Of a DNA stretch of 64,000 nt, positions 1-11,770 are shown piece by piece (the first letter of the stretch is position 1; every line of letters begins with the position of its first letter). The notes beneath the pieces are model-generated. The model made no database searches and had not been told where the DNA came from. It saw nothing but the letters and a program-made list of their open reading frames with translations. The DNA lies in NCBI RefSeq assembly GCF_029867415.1, contig NC_081185.1, positions 125,773,174 through 125,837,173 of the forward strand. Reading direction: 5' to 3'. The translations under genes and the position numbers were made by a program. The DNA comes from Vicia villosa. Taxonomy: Eukaryota > Streptophyta > Magnoliopsida > Fabales > Fabaceae.

Positions 1-1796
1 GATCTTGAGCTCAGTGAGGTTCGCTTGCAAAGTAGTGATGTGTGATGATGATGAACGGGTGAGGATGGCGAGAGAGAGTCTGCAGTGAGGTTGTTGAGAG
101 CTTCGTGGCAGTGATGGCAAAGATCAGTGGCTTGTGGTGGTTGCAAAGTTTGTTAGAGGTGTAACAAACTTTTTTTTTGGAGAATGAATGGAGAGAGAGA
201 AGTGAGAGAGAAGAGAGTGAGGAAGTGGAGTGAAAGTGTGAATGAAAATGTGAATGGATCGTCCCTGAGAAGTGAGGGTGTGGATTTGTTTTTATAGGGC
301 AAGGGAATCAGAATGAGGTGTGATTCTTTTAGTGTGGGACTTGAGATGACACTTAGTGCACAAGTTTGGCATTTGGACTAAGCTTTTGATATGCTTTCAC
401 GTTGTAGCTAAAGTGCATGGCTAAAACAAGGCAAAGAGTGTGAATCCCTGCAGGTTGCAGCATTTGGGTGGTGCTCTTTTACAAAAACAGCTATGAATTG
501 GCCAATCCCATGCGTGCCCATCACTAATCCAGGGTATCAACTCTAAGCATCTATATCTCGAGTCACGACTTACCATTTTCCTCAAACTTGTGATCAATGT
601 GAAGAGGGCATAAGGCACAAGAGGTTTGATGTTTGGAAGATCTTGAATTGGTGTCTAGACATAGCAATGAGTATTTTGACACAAAGCTTGACCTCAATGG
701 GAACTTATAGAGGGAGAAAATTGGGCTTGAATTCAGCCCACCATGTGTTTGTAGAAATGCCTTGCGCATGGCCTGGATCTTGGCCTGCCTGATGCTGCAT
801 TCTGGCTAGTGTGAGGGCATGACTTTGGAAGCTTGCATTTGGTTCAATATCCACTCAATTGACTCAATTCTTGTTTCATTGCATAGAGGGCATGGAGGAG
901 AAGAGATGCATACCAATTTTGCATTCATAGCATATTTGTATATCTCTAAAATTAGCTTGAGATTTGGCATGCCACGTGCTTGATGAAATGTCCGGTCATG
1001 ACTTGGCCCATGACTTGGAATGTGACTTAGATCAAATGAATCTTCAGCAACTTCAAACCTTAATAACTCTCTAACCAAGCTTCAAACAAAAAAGTGTCCA
1101 ACTACAAAGTTGTTCTCCTCCACGAGAGGAACAACTTTGATGTTGGAAATTTCTCCAAAAAATGCCATTTGCCACGTGTAAATCAGGGCTGAAGTGGACT
1201 GCTCATCAAGATTTAAAGCCTTCAAAAATTTTCTAAGTCTCAAAACTTTCCACTTTTGTCATTTTTCTATTTTTGGCAACTTTTGCCAAACTCCTGATTT
1301 TATCCATTCTTCGACTTTTCTTGGTTGAATTTCCACCAAAAGTCAATATTTGAATAAATCTTCTGATTTTGACCCGAAAGTCAACTGTTCTGATTTTTCT
1401 GATTATTGATGGAATTCTTGATTAAATCTCCTCCAGTCAAATCCAGTCAAATAAATACATCCACATAGTCAATGTGAAAGCTTCTCACTCATAAAATTCA
1501 TTCCTGATTAAGTGTTGACCAGAAAGTCAACTAGTTGACTTTGGTCAAAGAAACCCTGATTAAGAGGATCGGGTAACTTCTAAGCTTGTACATTCTTGCC
1601 AATGCTATGAACTGGATGAAAACCCTGATTTCAAGAGGTCTCGGGTAAGATGATGACACCCCACATTAGGCTTCAAGTCTCTCCTTCTGACCAAGGACCA
1701 ATGATACAGATGCATGCAATGATATGACCTAAATGGATGTATGTTTATGAGTTGCAAGCCAGATAAATAAGGGTAGGACAAATTTGGGGTATGACA
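1..1796 (-). mobile_element. Truncated large LTR (U3 and start of R), Ogre/Tat-like suspected
   Basis: On the minus strand the segment starts TGTCATACCCCAAATTTG at 1796 and runs off the window at position 1, so only the left part of a long LTR is visible. A TATA box reading CTATAAAAAC on the minus strand near 296-288 is followed by a CT-rich leader, which fits U3 of about 1.5 kb and then R. No long ORF is present. The right border abuts the Copia gag pseudogene exactly where its reading frame breaks, so the element appears inserted into it. The Ogre/Tat assignment rests on the LTR size and on a TGTCATACCCCAAATTTG start that I associate with legume elements; it is inference. Confidence 0.55.
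287..297 (-). promoter_or_regulatory. TATA box of the minus-strand LTR
   Basis: CCTATAAAAAC on the minus strand, followed by a pyrimidine-rich leader without a coding frame. Its place about 1.5 kb inside the LTR fits a U3/R junction. Confidence 0.4.
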
Positions 1797-2526
1797 ACAT
1801 CTTTCTTATCTTCTTTGTCCTTTCGATAGTTTCCTCCTCCTCTTTTCGAGGATTCAGAAGTTCTATCTTCGGTCTGCTGCTTGTGAAGGTTCGACCAAGG
1901 CTTCTTGCCCTAAGTCTTATCAATTTTTCCTATAAATTTGTTGGAACCACCACTCTTTTTCCATGGCTGAGCCTGCAAAGCTTGTATCGAATCTTGAACT
2001 CCTTTCCTTTCAATAATCCTAATCTCATACGCTTCCAATGAACTGACCAAATCTTTCAGTTTTAGGGTTTCAAGTTAATTGATTCTTGAATAGCTATGAT
2101 AACGTGATCAAAGTGAGAGGTCAACATACACATTACCTTCTCAACTATCATCTTATTAGTTAGGGTTTCACCACAAACCTTTATGAGATGGACTACTTTC
2201 TGCACCTTCGACACATACTCTACAACCTTTTCGTCTTCTCCCATTGACAACAATTCATATTGTCGATGCAAGGTCTGTAACTTGACAACCTTGACTTTCT
2301 AACCTCCTTCATAATATTTGACAAGAATATCTCATGCCTCCTTCGCCGATTCAGCATAAGAGATTTTGTCGAAATTTGCAGTATCAACCGTTGTTTGAAT
2401 GCAATATGCAGCCTTGCAATCCTTCTTTTTGGCTTCGTTGTAGGTTGTTTTCTAAGCGTCGGATGCATTTTTCAGCCAACACAGGAATGCCGTTGGTAAC
2501 CACTTCTAGGGTTTCATGAAAGCCAA

Positions 2527-2925
2527 CACTACTTGAAAAAGGCTGTTTAGCCAGAGGTTAAACCCCTCACAACTGCCAAAAGCCCCTCACAAAATAAAAA
2601 TTTGCAAAGGGACATCACCCTTAGCTATGAAGGGCATCACAAATTATTTGCGAGGGGCTTCCCACCTCACTAATTTAGCTTGGGACGAACCCCCTCGCAA
2701 ATTGTGACTCCAAACTTACTAACTTTTTAGCTCACAATTGTTCGCAGTCGTAGGTACATTGGGACAGAGGTAGCTGCAGAATACTGTGTCAGCATTTAGC
2801 TAGGGGTTAAGCCCCTAGCAAATTTCTGCTTTTCAGAAGTTGTGAAGGGTTTATCCCCGCGTAAATTGTAGTTATAATTAAAAAAATTATTATTATTATA
2901 AAATGACATTAAAATTATAAAATTA

Positions 2926-2979
<54 letters not shown>

Positions 2980-4212
2980 AACTAAAATTATTATCACTTA
3001 TTCTAAATATATATCCAATTATAAATATTTATATTAATTATATTATTCTAAATTTATTTAGTTGTAGTTTTTCTAGATAAATATTCATTTACTCTTATTC
3101 AACATATTTTTCTACATAAATAATCGCTTATTCTTATAAATATTTATTCTAATAAAACATATATAATTTTTTTTAAAACAAATATACATTTATAAATATA
3201 CTATTTTTTTATCGGTCATATATTTATTCTAATTAAAAATATAAACACATACAAACATACTTTTCTTTCTCTACAATATACTCAGTTAAAAAAAGTATAA
3301 TGTTTTTTAAACATTGTATTAGTACTCTACAATATAATAAAACAATATTATTTTTTAACTGTTTTTCTTTTATTTCACTTATAAACATAATATTGTTTTT
3401 AAATTTTTTAAACATTAACATAATACTGTTTTTTTTAAACATAAACACTTCACTTATAAACATAAACATAATACTGTTTCTTTAAGTACTGATAAATTTT
3501 TTTTTACATTTTTATATTTCTTTTTTATTTTTTTCTATACTATTTTTTTTAAAAAAATAATAATACTGTTTTAATAATAGTATTTTTCTTAAAATAATAT
3601 TCTAGGAAATATGAGTTTTTATTATTAAAACATAATATTAGTTTTTAGTATTAAACAACACCACAATTCAACAAATATAAGTGAATATTTTAAAGGAAAA
3701 ATAGAGAAGATATGTACTTGGATGAACACACAACAATATAGATTTGAATTTTTTTATTGTTATGGATGATATAAATTGAATAAAAAAATTAAATAAAAAA
3801 TTATTACCTTAAGTGTTTGATGGAAGGAAATGATATGAATATGGGAGAAATGGAAGAAAGTGAAGCAGATGGGAGAAAGTGAAGAGAAGTGCGTAATTAT
3901 GATATGAAGGAGATGGGGGAAAGTGAAGCGAAGTGAGTAATTATATAGTGCATTTCGTGAGGGGGTTTCCCACGCATCCCAACAGTAACTGTTAGTTTGG
4001 GCAGAATTTGCAAGGGGCACCCCCTCACTGATTGCAAAGAAGGGAACCCCATCTTTTTATTTTGCGACGGTCACCCCCTCAGTGATTGCTTTTTTAATTT
4101 TGTTTTATGATTTGAGGTTTGCGACGGGGTAACCACCAAGCAATGTCAAAATTTAGTAAGGGGTTAACCACCTCAGAGATTCTCCTAGCTAAACAACTTT
4201 TTTCTTGTTGTG
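2527..4212. mobile_element. Non-autonomous CACTA (En/Spm) element, TSD CAA
   Basis: The left end reads CACTACTTGAAAAAGGCTG and the right end, reverse-complemented, CACAACAAGAAAAAAGTTG, so the termini are imperfect inverted repeats of CACTA type. The 3-bp direct repeat CAA flanks both ends (2524-2526 and 4213-4215), and removing the element rejoins the Copia gag frame. Subterminal GC-richer repeats built on CCCCTCRC and GAGGGG motifs occur at 2560-2710 and 3955-4170. The middle is AT-rich with a TA array and no coding capacity, so the element would need a transposase from elsewhere. Confidence 0.8.
2930..2976. repeat. (TA)n microsatellite
   Basis: Uninterrupted TA dinucleotides inside the CACTA element, flanked by AT-rich DNA. 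Confidence 0.95.
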
Positions 4213-4391
4213 CAAACAGAGATTGCATATGTTTTCTCCTTCGAATCCAATTCTTTTTGTCAAACATTGGAAGCGATTTTGAAATTCCGTTAGTACCGTT
4301 CATCTTTGCAGCGATTGATTCACATTCTCTAGAAACACGATCTTTGACGTGAAGTTCTCAAGAACAATAACCGGAAGCTCTGATACTAATT

Positions 4392-4587
4392 TGTTAGTGC
4401 GTGAGGTGCTTTTATTGAGGAGAGAATAGAGATAATGAATGAAACAAGAATTATATTATTGAATTGAATTGTACAAATAATGATACAGGCTATGATAATT
4501 TATATACAACCCTGATTGAGCTTGGACTTACACAATTTGGATTATACTTGATATTATATTAATAATATCAATCCCAATAATATTTCA
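4392..4587 (-). mobile_element. Probable short Copia LTR next to the gag pseudogene
   Basis: Directly upstream (on the minus strand) of the gag remnant and of the tRNA-Met-complementary site at 4376-4389. The minus-strand segment begins TGAAATATTATTGGG and ends CTAACA, giving TG..CA borders and a length of about 196 bp. The other LTR is missing, so borders and length are inferred. Confidence 0.45.
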
Positions 4588-5137
4588 ACTTATAAAATAT
4601 GTATATAGCATAAGTGTTAAAATTTAAAAAACATAAATTTAATATTGATTTTAAAGGAGTTTTTTTTTAGTTTGATCTCACCTACTTATTCATCATCAGA
4701 TACATCGTCTCTCAAATGCATCAACATACATTCACATGCATCAAGATAAATATAACATAAAGTGATATGGTTAAGGTCCTTAATGCAATTATTTACTCAA
4801 ACGAGTGAAAAAAAAAAACCTAATCTAAACTTAACAACGGTATACACTTTTTCAAACTAGATTTCTTACACGTAGTGGCTCATAATTAACATATAATGGA
4901 GTTAGCTAGTTTCAAATTTGTTTTTCTACATGCCAACACAAATTAAGACTATGGAGTTCTGAATTTCACTGATCACAACTTTTTTATTTTTTTTAATGCC
5001 TCTGATCCCTTCCTAGCAATATTTAGGAAACAACCCAAACTAAACGAAAGATATCCTCAAAACAAGAATAAAGACTTGAACTGTGTATTTGCAAGATAAT
5101 TTTATATGACAAAAAAGTTAGCTCTTCTAAATACCAA

Positions 5138-5192
<55 letters not shown>

Positions 5193-5655
5193 TAATAACT
5201 TGGCAGAGACAAATACACAAATAACTAGTATACTTTTGACAAATCTATCATAATATTAATGATAAATTATAAGAAATTACTCATTCATGTTCTCAAGAAC
5301 ACACAATATTTTGTATCTAACTGTTTTTCAATCTCTCCAATTCTCTATATATAAATTATACAAGTCCAAAGTGTTTATAAATGTTTCTCAATTTTCTTAG
5401 ATATCCTCGAAGGTTTTACTTAACCATTGTCTCTCTAAATTTTCTTTTACTAGAATTGTCACTTATTCTCTATGTATTAAGTTGTAAAGTTCTAAAAGTT
5501 TTGAACACAATAGTGGTGATGATACATATTTATAAATGCATAAACTTAACGAATATTCAATGATTCCAAAACACATCTACAACTACAAATATTACATTTT
5601 ATGACAACACTTTCACTTCACCAAAATAATAAAAACGAAGTAAAACTCCTAGACG
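4588..5655. other. AT-rich intergenic DNA, no gene seen
   Basis: No recognisable coding domain on either strand. The only structured part is the AAT microsatellite listed separately. Confidence 0.6.
5137..5192. repeat. (AAT)n microsatellite
   Basis: About 18 AAT units in a row. Confidence 0.95.
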
Positions 5656-7008
5656 CACTACAAATATTTTATTTTTCAAAAAATTACCATTTATTCCTTC
5701 GGTTAAAGTACATAACCGAGGGGTAAACTAATTCAAGTTACAAGTTTCGAATCTCAGCAAATACAACTTTGTTTTTATTTCTTTAAAAGTGACGTATTTC
5801 TTTTTTATATTTTATTTTTTTATTTAATCATTAAATAATCTATTTCATAGATTTCTCTAATAATCAAGGAGTGTGATATCAAGATTTAATTATAAAAGGA
5901 TTCGTTCACTAAGTTTTACCTTAAATTTAACTCATATATACCGCCGCTCAATACTCGTAAACATCATTCTTTGGGATGGTTTGTAATACAGAAAAATTAT
6001 TTGGTTCTTTGGTGTTGTTTTTCTAACACCATCATTTAACAAATTATTTTTCTGTTCTTGCAATCTATCTCACATAATAGTATTTTTGTTGTTATTGTTG
6101 TTGTTGTTGTTGTTGTTGTTGTTTCCACCTCTTGCCAATGTTGAATAGTAAAAGAAAATATGATTATATTTTGAAATAATTTTCCGATATTGTCAGTAAA
6201 AAAAAACTATAATATATAGCTTTTTCAGTTGCAACATTGATAAATTTATTCTTAATCAAACTGCAACGTTGTTGTTTCATAAAACAATATCTTAAAAATA
6301 GAAAAAGGAAACAATGCATATTACTTTCAATTTTTTCTATTAACTATTTGTTTTGGAATAGGATTAAACTATTACCTCGGTTGATTTAGAAACCAAGGAG
6401 AAATGTCTCTATTTATTTAATTTTTATTTAAAAAAAGAAAAACCTATTACCTTGATTTTTTTGTCTCAACCGAAGGGAAAATTAAGTTTGTTTATTGAGT
6501 TTCTTTTCCGTCCATAAACAAATTTTTATCGTCTATTTATTAAGTATCAATGCTCAAGACACATTAATCCACAAGAAACATTAGTGATTTGCCTGAATTC
6601 GTCACGACATCCATTCAAACACTAACACCACACTATATATTTGAATCACAACCATTTTAAATCAGAGACATTGATAATGAAAATATTAGGATTGAAAAAA
6701 ATGAAACTTAAAGGAAAGTCAAAATAGTCTTTGTGATGGATTGCAAGAGCAAAAAAATAATATTGGGTGATGGTTTGTGTTCTTTACATAATCTCTTGTT
6801 TTTATGCATGATAAATTATTTTCCTAATATACCCTTTGTTAATTTTATATCAAAAATAAATGAATGAGAAGCCATTGAGAACATATTATAATATACGCAT
6901 ATGCAACAAATTATAGCATTTGTTCTTCACTGAGATTCACAAGGATGATGATGAAGATGTTTCACAATTCTTTTTCAAAATTGTAGTTGTAGATGAGAAA
7001 AAAAATAA
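5656..7008. mobile_element. Left part of a CACTA-like element carrying the nested stack
   Basis: Begins CACTACAAATATTTT at 5656. Subterminal repeats of the type CGGTTAAAG..ACCGAGGGGTAA occur at 5700-5725, 6375-6395 and 6445-6475, matching repeats near the putative right end (19720-19910). No transposase is seen. The interval ends where MULE-1 begins. The 3-bp flanks at the two distant CACTA ends (ACG and ATT) do not match, so these may be ends of two related elements. Confidence 0.5.
6088..6123. repeat. (TTG)n microsatellite
   Basis: Tandem GTT/TTG trinucleotides with one ATT interruption. Confidence 0.9.
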
Positions 7009-7071
7009 GAAAATTTCTTTATCCACCTCCCTATGGGGCTGACCCCGAGCGAAAACCCCAATTTGCCCCTG

Positions 7072-7548
7072 CTTCGGAGATGTATCTCCGAAGTAATTTT
7101 TTTTAAAGATTTTTCCAGACTTCGGAAATGCATCTCCGAAAACACCAATTTTTTGGTGTTTTTGGAGATGCATTTTCGAAATGCATGAAAATTCAAAAAA
7201 TACGTTGGATTTACAATCAGGTATTATTTCAGAAGTGCATTTCCGAAATAATCTGTTCATATACCATTTTCCCTCCTTCACTATTTCATCATTTTTCTCC
7301 AAAACAAACCCAAACCCTCTCCAAAACTTCCATCGATATCAATCCATTTTTCGGCTCAAAATCAAGTTTCAAACCGTTGATCACGTTAAAGGGAGCATAG
7401 AAAGCTACAATTTGAGGTAAACATCTCTCATTTCATCTCATATTTCACTACATTGATTGAAGAAATCTGTGCTGAAAACTGCGATGGTTTGGAAGTACAT
7501 TTCTGAAATAAGTTACCTAACAAATTTCGGAAATGTACTTCCGAAATT
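7072..7548. repeat. Left palindrome cluster of MULE-1
   Basis: At least six imperfect 20-26 bp palindromes of the form TTCGGAAATGCATCTCCGAA: 7072-7093, 7121-7140, 7161-7182, 7226-7249, 7488-7510 and 7523-7548. Spacing is irregular and the spacers are unrelated, so this is not a simple tandem array. Confidence 0.85.
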
Positions 7549-7607
7549 ATGTCTGGCAGTAAAAAAACAGTTTTGGCCAATTTTGCTAATTTTTGCATAT
7601 GTTAGGT

Positions 7608-9838
7608 ATGGTGCATTCGGACAACATTGTCGACGATGACGTAGTAGTCGAAAGATGTCAACGTTAATAACGATCCGGTTAACGACGTTAAATCCATGAT
7701 CGATGCGGTAGATGTACGACAATAATTTACAAGTGATCGGAGCTTCGCTTGTCGTGAACAATTGCTTGATTGGGTTCGTAGTGAAGATAGTAAACTTGGA
7801 TTTGGCATTGTTATTGTAAGGTCCGACAATGGAAATAGTAGACGAAAAGCTTTTGTCGTTTTGAATTGTGAGAGGGGTGGGAGGTGTGTACCAACAAACC
7901 GGGTATTAAAACACAAAGACACGGGATCGAGAAAGTGTGGGTGTCCGTTTAAGTTACGCGTGACTCGGAGGGTTGATGATTTGTGGCGTTTAAGCGTCAT
8001 TTGTGAAATACATAATCATGCGAAGAGAAGAATGTTATTTCGGATTTATCGATAGTCAAAGTGGCGCCGAGAAACATACTTGCCGATTTGAAGCGAAAAA
8101 AACCGGATAGCGTTTCAAATATCAAGCAAATTTACAATGAACGGCACAATCTTAAAGTCTTGAAAATGGGCCCTCGGTCGGAAATGCAACAACTTTTGAA
8201 ACTATTAGGCGTTAACCAATATGTGTCAAGCTTCTGAACGTCTGAGGACAAAGTTACGGTGCGTGACATTTTTTGGACTCATCCCGAAAGTATCAAATTG
8301 TTCAACACATTTTCAACCGTTCTTGTGAAGGATTCGACGTACAAGACCAACAAGTATAGGCTTCCGCTTCTAGAGATTGTCGGTGTGACCTAGACGGACA
8401 AGACATTTTCGGTCGGATTTGTTTTTTTGGAATGTGAAAAAGAAGATAACTTTACATGGGCTTTGGGAATATGCAAGTCTTTGTTGGTTGATCAAAAGGT
8501 TATGTCAAGTGTCATTGTTACCTACCGGGACAAGGCTTTGATGAATGCGGTCGATACCATCTTCCCGACATCGACCGCATTACTTTGCCGGTATCACATA
8601 ACATGCAACATGAGAAGTAAGCTCAAACCCGCGGTTGGCACGAAAGATAGGCTGGATGAAAACGGTAAAGTCATCAAAGCCGATGTTGTGGTGGATAGGA
8701 TTATGGCCGCATGGAGAGAGATTTTGGATGCACACTCCGAAGAGTTGTATGCCTAGAAATTGGTACACTTTAGGTCTTTGTGCGTTTCTATTAAGACTTT
8801 TTGTCATTATGTCGAATCCACTATCCTTGACAAAGTAAAGGAAAAAGTAGTTTGTGCTTGGACGTATCGAGTAAGACATCTTGGTTGCACTACGACTAAC
8901 CGAGTTGAATTCGCACATGCAGTGTTGAAGAGATGGTTGGGTGATAGCAAGGGAGATTTGTGTCGGGGATGGGACACCGTGAACCAAATGCTCGAAAATC
9001 AACACAATGAAATTCAAACATCTTTCGGTCGGAGCAAGACGGTTATGGAACATCGGTTTAAGGGCCAAAATTTATTCTGGCAATTGATTTACAACATAAG
9101 CCGTTCGGGATTGAATTTTACGTTTCATGAAGCGAAGCGGGCGGAGACAACGGGTCCCGATAGTTATAAATGCGGGTGCACAATTAGAAAGACATACGGC
9201 CTTCCATGTGCTTGTATACTTTCTAAAAAGATTAAGTTGAATTCACCGATACGCATGGATAAGGTAATCGACCATTGGAAGAAGCTTCATTTTGATGATT
9301 TTGACCCGCCGAAAGAAAATGATTCCAAAATCACTATCTCCGACGAGTTGGAAGTGATAATGGATAAGTTTGCTAAAGCGGATGACACAATGAAAATGCA
9401 CATAAAAGAACAATTGCGAAAAATTGCATTTCCGGAGACCACCGATTTGAAACCACCATCTCAACCGGTTAAAACGAAAGGTGCTCCGAAAAAGCCAAAA
9501 AATACCCAAGAAGACACATCAACCAAACAATCTCCTTCATACTTTGAACATGTTGATGCATTGTTCCCGGATTCACCAACACCAAAGTCCAAGTGTAGTG
9601 GTAACAAAGGAGCGCGTATTTCGAAGCCTCCTCGCACACCTCCGATCAAAAAATCTCCCATGATTTACATTGATGAGATGCCGCTTTTTATGCACAAATA
9701 TATTGATAACATAGTTGATGTTGGAGGTGACGACAATTGTGGATATCGGTCATTGCGGGTTTGCTCGGAAAAGGAGAAGAAAATCACATTTTATTTCGAC
9801 GGGAACTTATTTCGGAGTTGACTTCGCATCAGGACATC
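7608..9838 (+). pseudogene. MULE-1 transposase with OTU-like domain, N-terminal part (broken)
   Basis: Plant MULE transposase; an active enzyme would cut and paste the element. It probably begins at ATG 7608 (MVHSDNIVDDDVV). A FAR1-type zinc-binding region follows, with CGCPFKLR and EIHNH at 7936-8020. The DDE domain carries DSTYKTNKYRLPLLEI (8335-8380) and RYHITCNMRSKL (8590-8625). The SWIM finger lies at 9169-9220 (CGCTIRKTYGLPCAC). An OTU cysteine-protease-like start, GGDDNCGYRS, sits at 9724-9755 with the usual Asp and Cys. Lesions visible: a frameshift near 8034, stops near 8236, 8391 and 8755, and a frameshift near 9752. The second catalytic Asp, normally in TDRD.AL, is Tyr here (VTYRDKAL). 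The Ty3 insertion at 9839 then separates the OTU C-terminus. Confidence 0.8.
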
Positions 9839-10136
9839 TGTAACACCCCATAAAATTCTTTATTTAATTTAATTAATTTTTTATTAAATATTAGAATTAA
9901 GTGGAATTATTTGGGAATAGGAATGAAATAAGGCTAATGGGCCAGTGTTGCAAGTAGTAGTTGGGGGGGTGTATCAGTTGCAAAGCCCTTTTCTAAAATA
10001 AAGTTATATTTTCATAAAATAGAATAGAGGAGTATTTTGTGAAAAGAGAACAAAAGAAGGGAGCAGAAGAGTTGAACGTGAGATTGGGAGAAGAGCAAGT
10101 GCGAAGAGGAAGAGAATTCAAGAATTCGACATCGAG

Positions 10137-11274
10137 GTAAGGGGGGATTCTTCTCATTAACCTCTATTATGGGATGTATGAATGATTCGATGGAATTTGT
10201 ATGTTAGGATTTCGAATTGGATTATATGTCGGGTTTGGGGTTTTGGGGTTTATAGAACTTTGATGCAATTTAGGTTGTGAATGATGATTGGTGATGAACA
10301 ATGATGTTAAACCTGATTAGAAGTATGTGTAAACGTGCATTTTGTGTCGTATGTGTGGTTTATTCTGCTGAAACTCGTACTGGTATGATTTGAGAGTATT
10401 TGGGAGGCATAGAATGCTGTTTTCTGCAGGTTGCGATTTCTGAAATCACCGGTTCGCGCCGCGTGCACAGGGTGGCGCCGCGAACAGGTGGACTGAATGG
10501 CAAGATGTTTTGATACGCACAGGTCGCGCCGCGTACCTGTGTTGGCGCCGCGAAGGCGTAACTTTTCCTCGCGTCGCGCCGCGTGTAGGGGTTGGCGCCG
10601 CGAAGGCGTAATTTTTCCTCGTTTCGCGCCGCGTGTGGATGTTGGCGCCGCGTGCTGTGCTGTTTGAGATTTTTGTTAAAGTTTAACGGTGTATAACTTT
10701 TTAACTGTTAGTCTGTTTGATATGTTGTTTCGAACATAGTGAGACTAATTCAGTGAGATATGCAATAAAACAGTGTTTGAGTTGTGACTCGAATTTAATT
10801 TAAACACTTGATTTAATTGGTTGTGGTGGATTATATTGTTATTGCATTGGTTGATGATTATGATATCTGGTTGAATAATGTTGATGATGAGCATGTTATG
10901 GTTGATACATGCATTTCATAATCATGTTGCGGGCTGTATCCCTTATGGTGGTGGGACAGCGGTAGCTAATTCCCATTGTGTGGAATTGGTGAGAGAAGTA
11001 GCCGAATCTTTATGGTGGTGGATCGGTGAGATGGGTTATCCCATGTTTGGTACCACATGCATTTAGTTGCATTGCATTAGGTTGTTGTGTATAATTGTAA
11101 CATGAATGGAAGTTGTCCAATGTTATGATTTGTGTGTATTTGGTATGAATGTTGCTATATTATCTGAATATAATTGATTTGGGTGAATAATGTATGGATG
11201 AAGTTGTATTGTTTATATACCTATAACATTTGTTAATGCGAATGAAACTCACCCTTACTGTTGTTATTTTTCAG
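10137..11274 (+). other. Putative intron inside the 5' LTR leader
   Basis: The purine-rich leader ends ATCGAG|GTAAGG at 10136/10137, a near-consensus splice donor. A pyrimidine-rich acceptor TTATTTTTCAG|GTTGAG ends at 11274. The span (1138 bp) contains all the GC-rich CGCGCCGCG motifs. The same span in the right LTR is 16479-17616. The related solo LTR at 35903-38097 has an equivalent donor and acceptor. Splicing itself is inferred. Confidence 0.5.
10445..10655. repeat. GC-rich inverted motifs in the LTR (CGCGCCGCG / GGCGCCGCG)
   Basis: Four repeated pairs of TCGCGCCGCG and TGGCGCCGCG about 20-25 bp apart, within otherwise AT-rich LTR. They can form GC-rich stem-loops and supply many CG/CNG methylation sites. 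The copy in the right LTR lies at 16787-16997. Confidence 0.85.
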
Positions 11275-11638
11275 GTTGAGGAGTAGCTTGTGTACTTGGT
11301 GAGGATTAGCTCGTCAAGTAGTTCTTTAGAGTCGGTTGGGTCAGTGTCATGCTCTGGTCGTGTAACACCGGGAACGTTATTTTAGGATTGGCTGATAAAC
11401 TTCTGTTTTGTTTATGGTTTATGGTTGAATTATGAGTCTTCGACTCCAGATGTTTGATTATTCAGTTGTTAAGAATATTCCGCTGTGTTAACATGCTACC
11501 TGAATAATTTTTGGTTTATCGTTCCTTTATGGCATGACATGAATATTGTTTATTTTGTTGGCGTTGTAATACTCTTCTTCATGTTTTACTCTGATTTTAA
11601 TGTTAATTTCCGCGGGGTTTAGAAGGGTGTTACAATAG

Positions 11639-11651
11639 TGGTATCAGAGCA
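11639..11651 (+). other. Primer-binding site for initiator-Met tRNA
   Basis: TGGTATCAGAGCA, 4 bp after the LTR end, complementary to the 3' end of plant initiator methionine tRNA. This is where minus-strand cDNA synthesis would start. Confidence 0.9.
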
Positions 11652-11770
11652 TAGTCGGTCGTTGGAGTCAGAGTCTTAGTGTCGGTTAATCCTTCGTATA
11701 CGACTAGTGTAAAGTTGACACTGTCGATACTTCTTGTTCTAATGAATATTGTCTGATATTTAGCAGAACA

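Larger units (their letters stand above)
1797..4391 (-). pseudogene. Decayed Ty1/Copia gag (UBN2 type), split by a CACTA element
   Basis: Read on the minus strand from about 4352, the N-terminal gag phrase LPMFDKKNW is followed by a stretch ending MQSLF at about 4216. The frame then resumes beyond the CACTA insertion at 2526. The second part includes the conserved gag block RQYELLSMGEDEKV (about 2270-2230) and later GVQDSIQALQAQ and KDKEDKK near 1805. Several frameshifts and stops (around 2300, 2420 and 1905) make it non-functional. It ends at 1797 against the large LTR, before the expected zinc knuckle. A sequence complementary to initiator-Met tRNA (GCTCTGATAC on plus, 4377-4386) and a short LTR lie upstream at 4376-4587. 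Family identity is firm from the motifs; protease, integrase and RT are absent. Confidence 0.7.
9839..11634 (+). repeat. 5' LTR of the chromovirus
   Basis: TG..CA borders with the inner end at TGTTACA, directly followed by the tRNA-Met primer-binding site. A CATAAAATAGAATAG stretch near 10013-10027 may serve as the TATA region, with a purine-rich leader after it. Confidence 0.93.

Noticed and set aside
7072..7548. Regularly recurring short palindromes as a CRISPR-like array
   Set aside because: Spacing is irregular, the repeats are imperfect dyads, the DNA is eukaryotic, and the cluster is tied to MULE termini.
7762..8055. 97-codon ORF as a separate FAR1-type gene
   Set aside because: It is the N-terminal piece of the MULE-1 transposase; coding similarity continues past its stop after a frameshift.
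10878..11066. 62-codon ORF present twice (also 17220-17408)
   Set aside because: Both copies lie inside the two LTRs and are duplicated only because the LTRs are; no domain.
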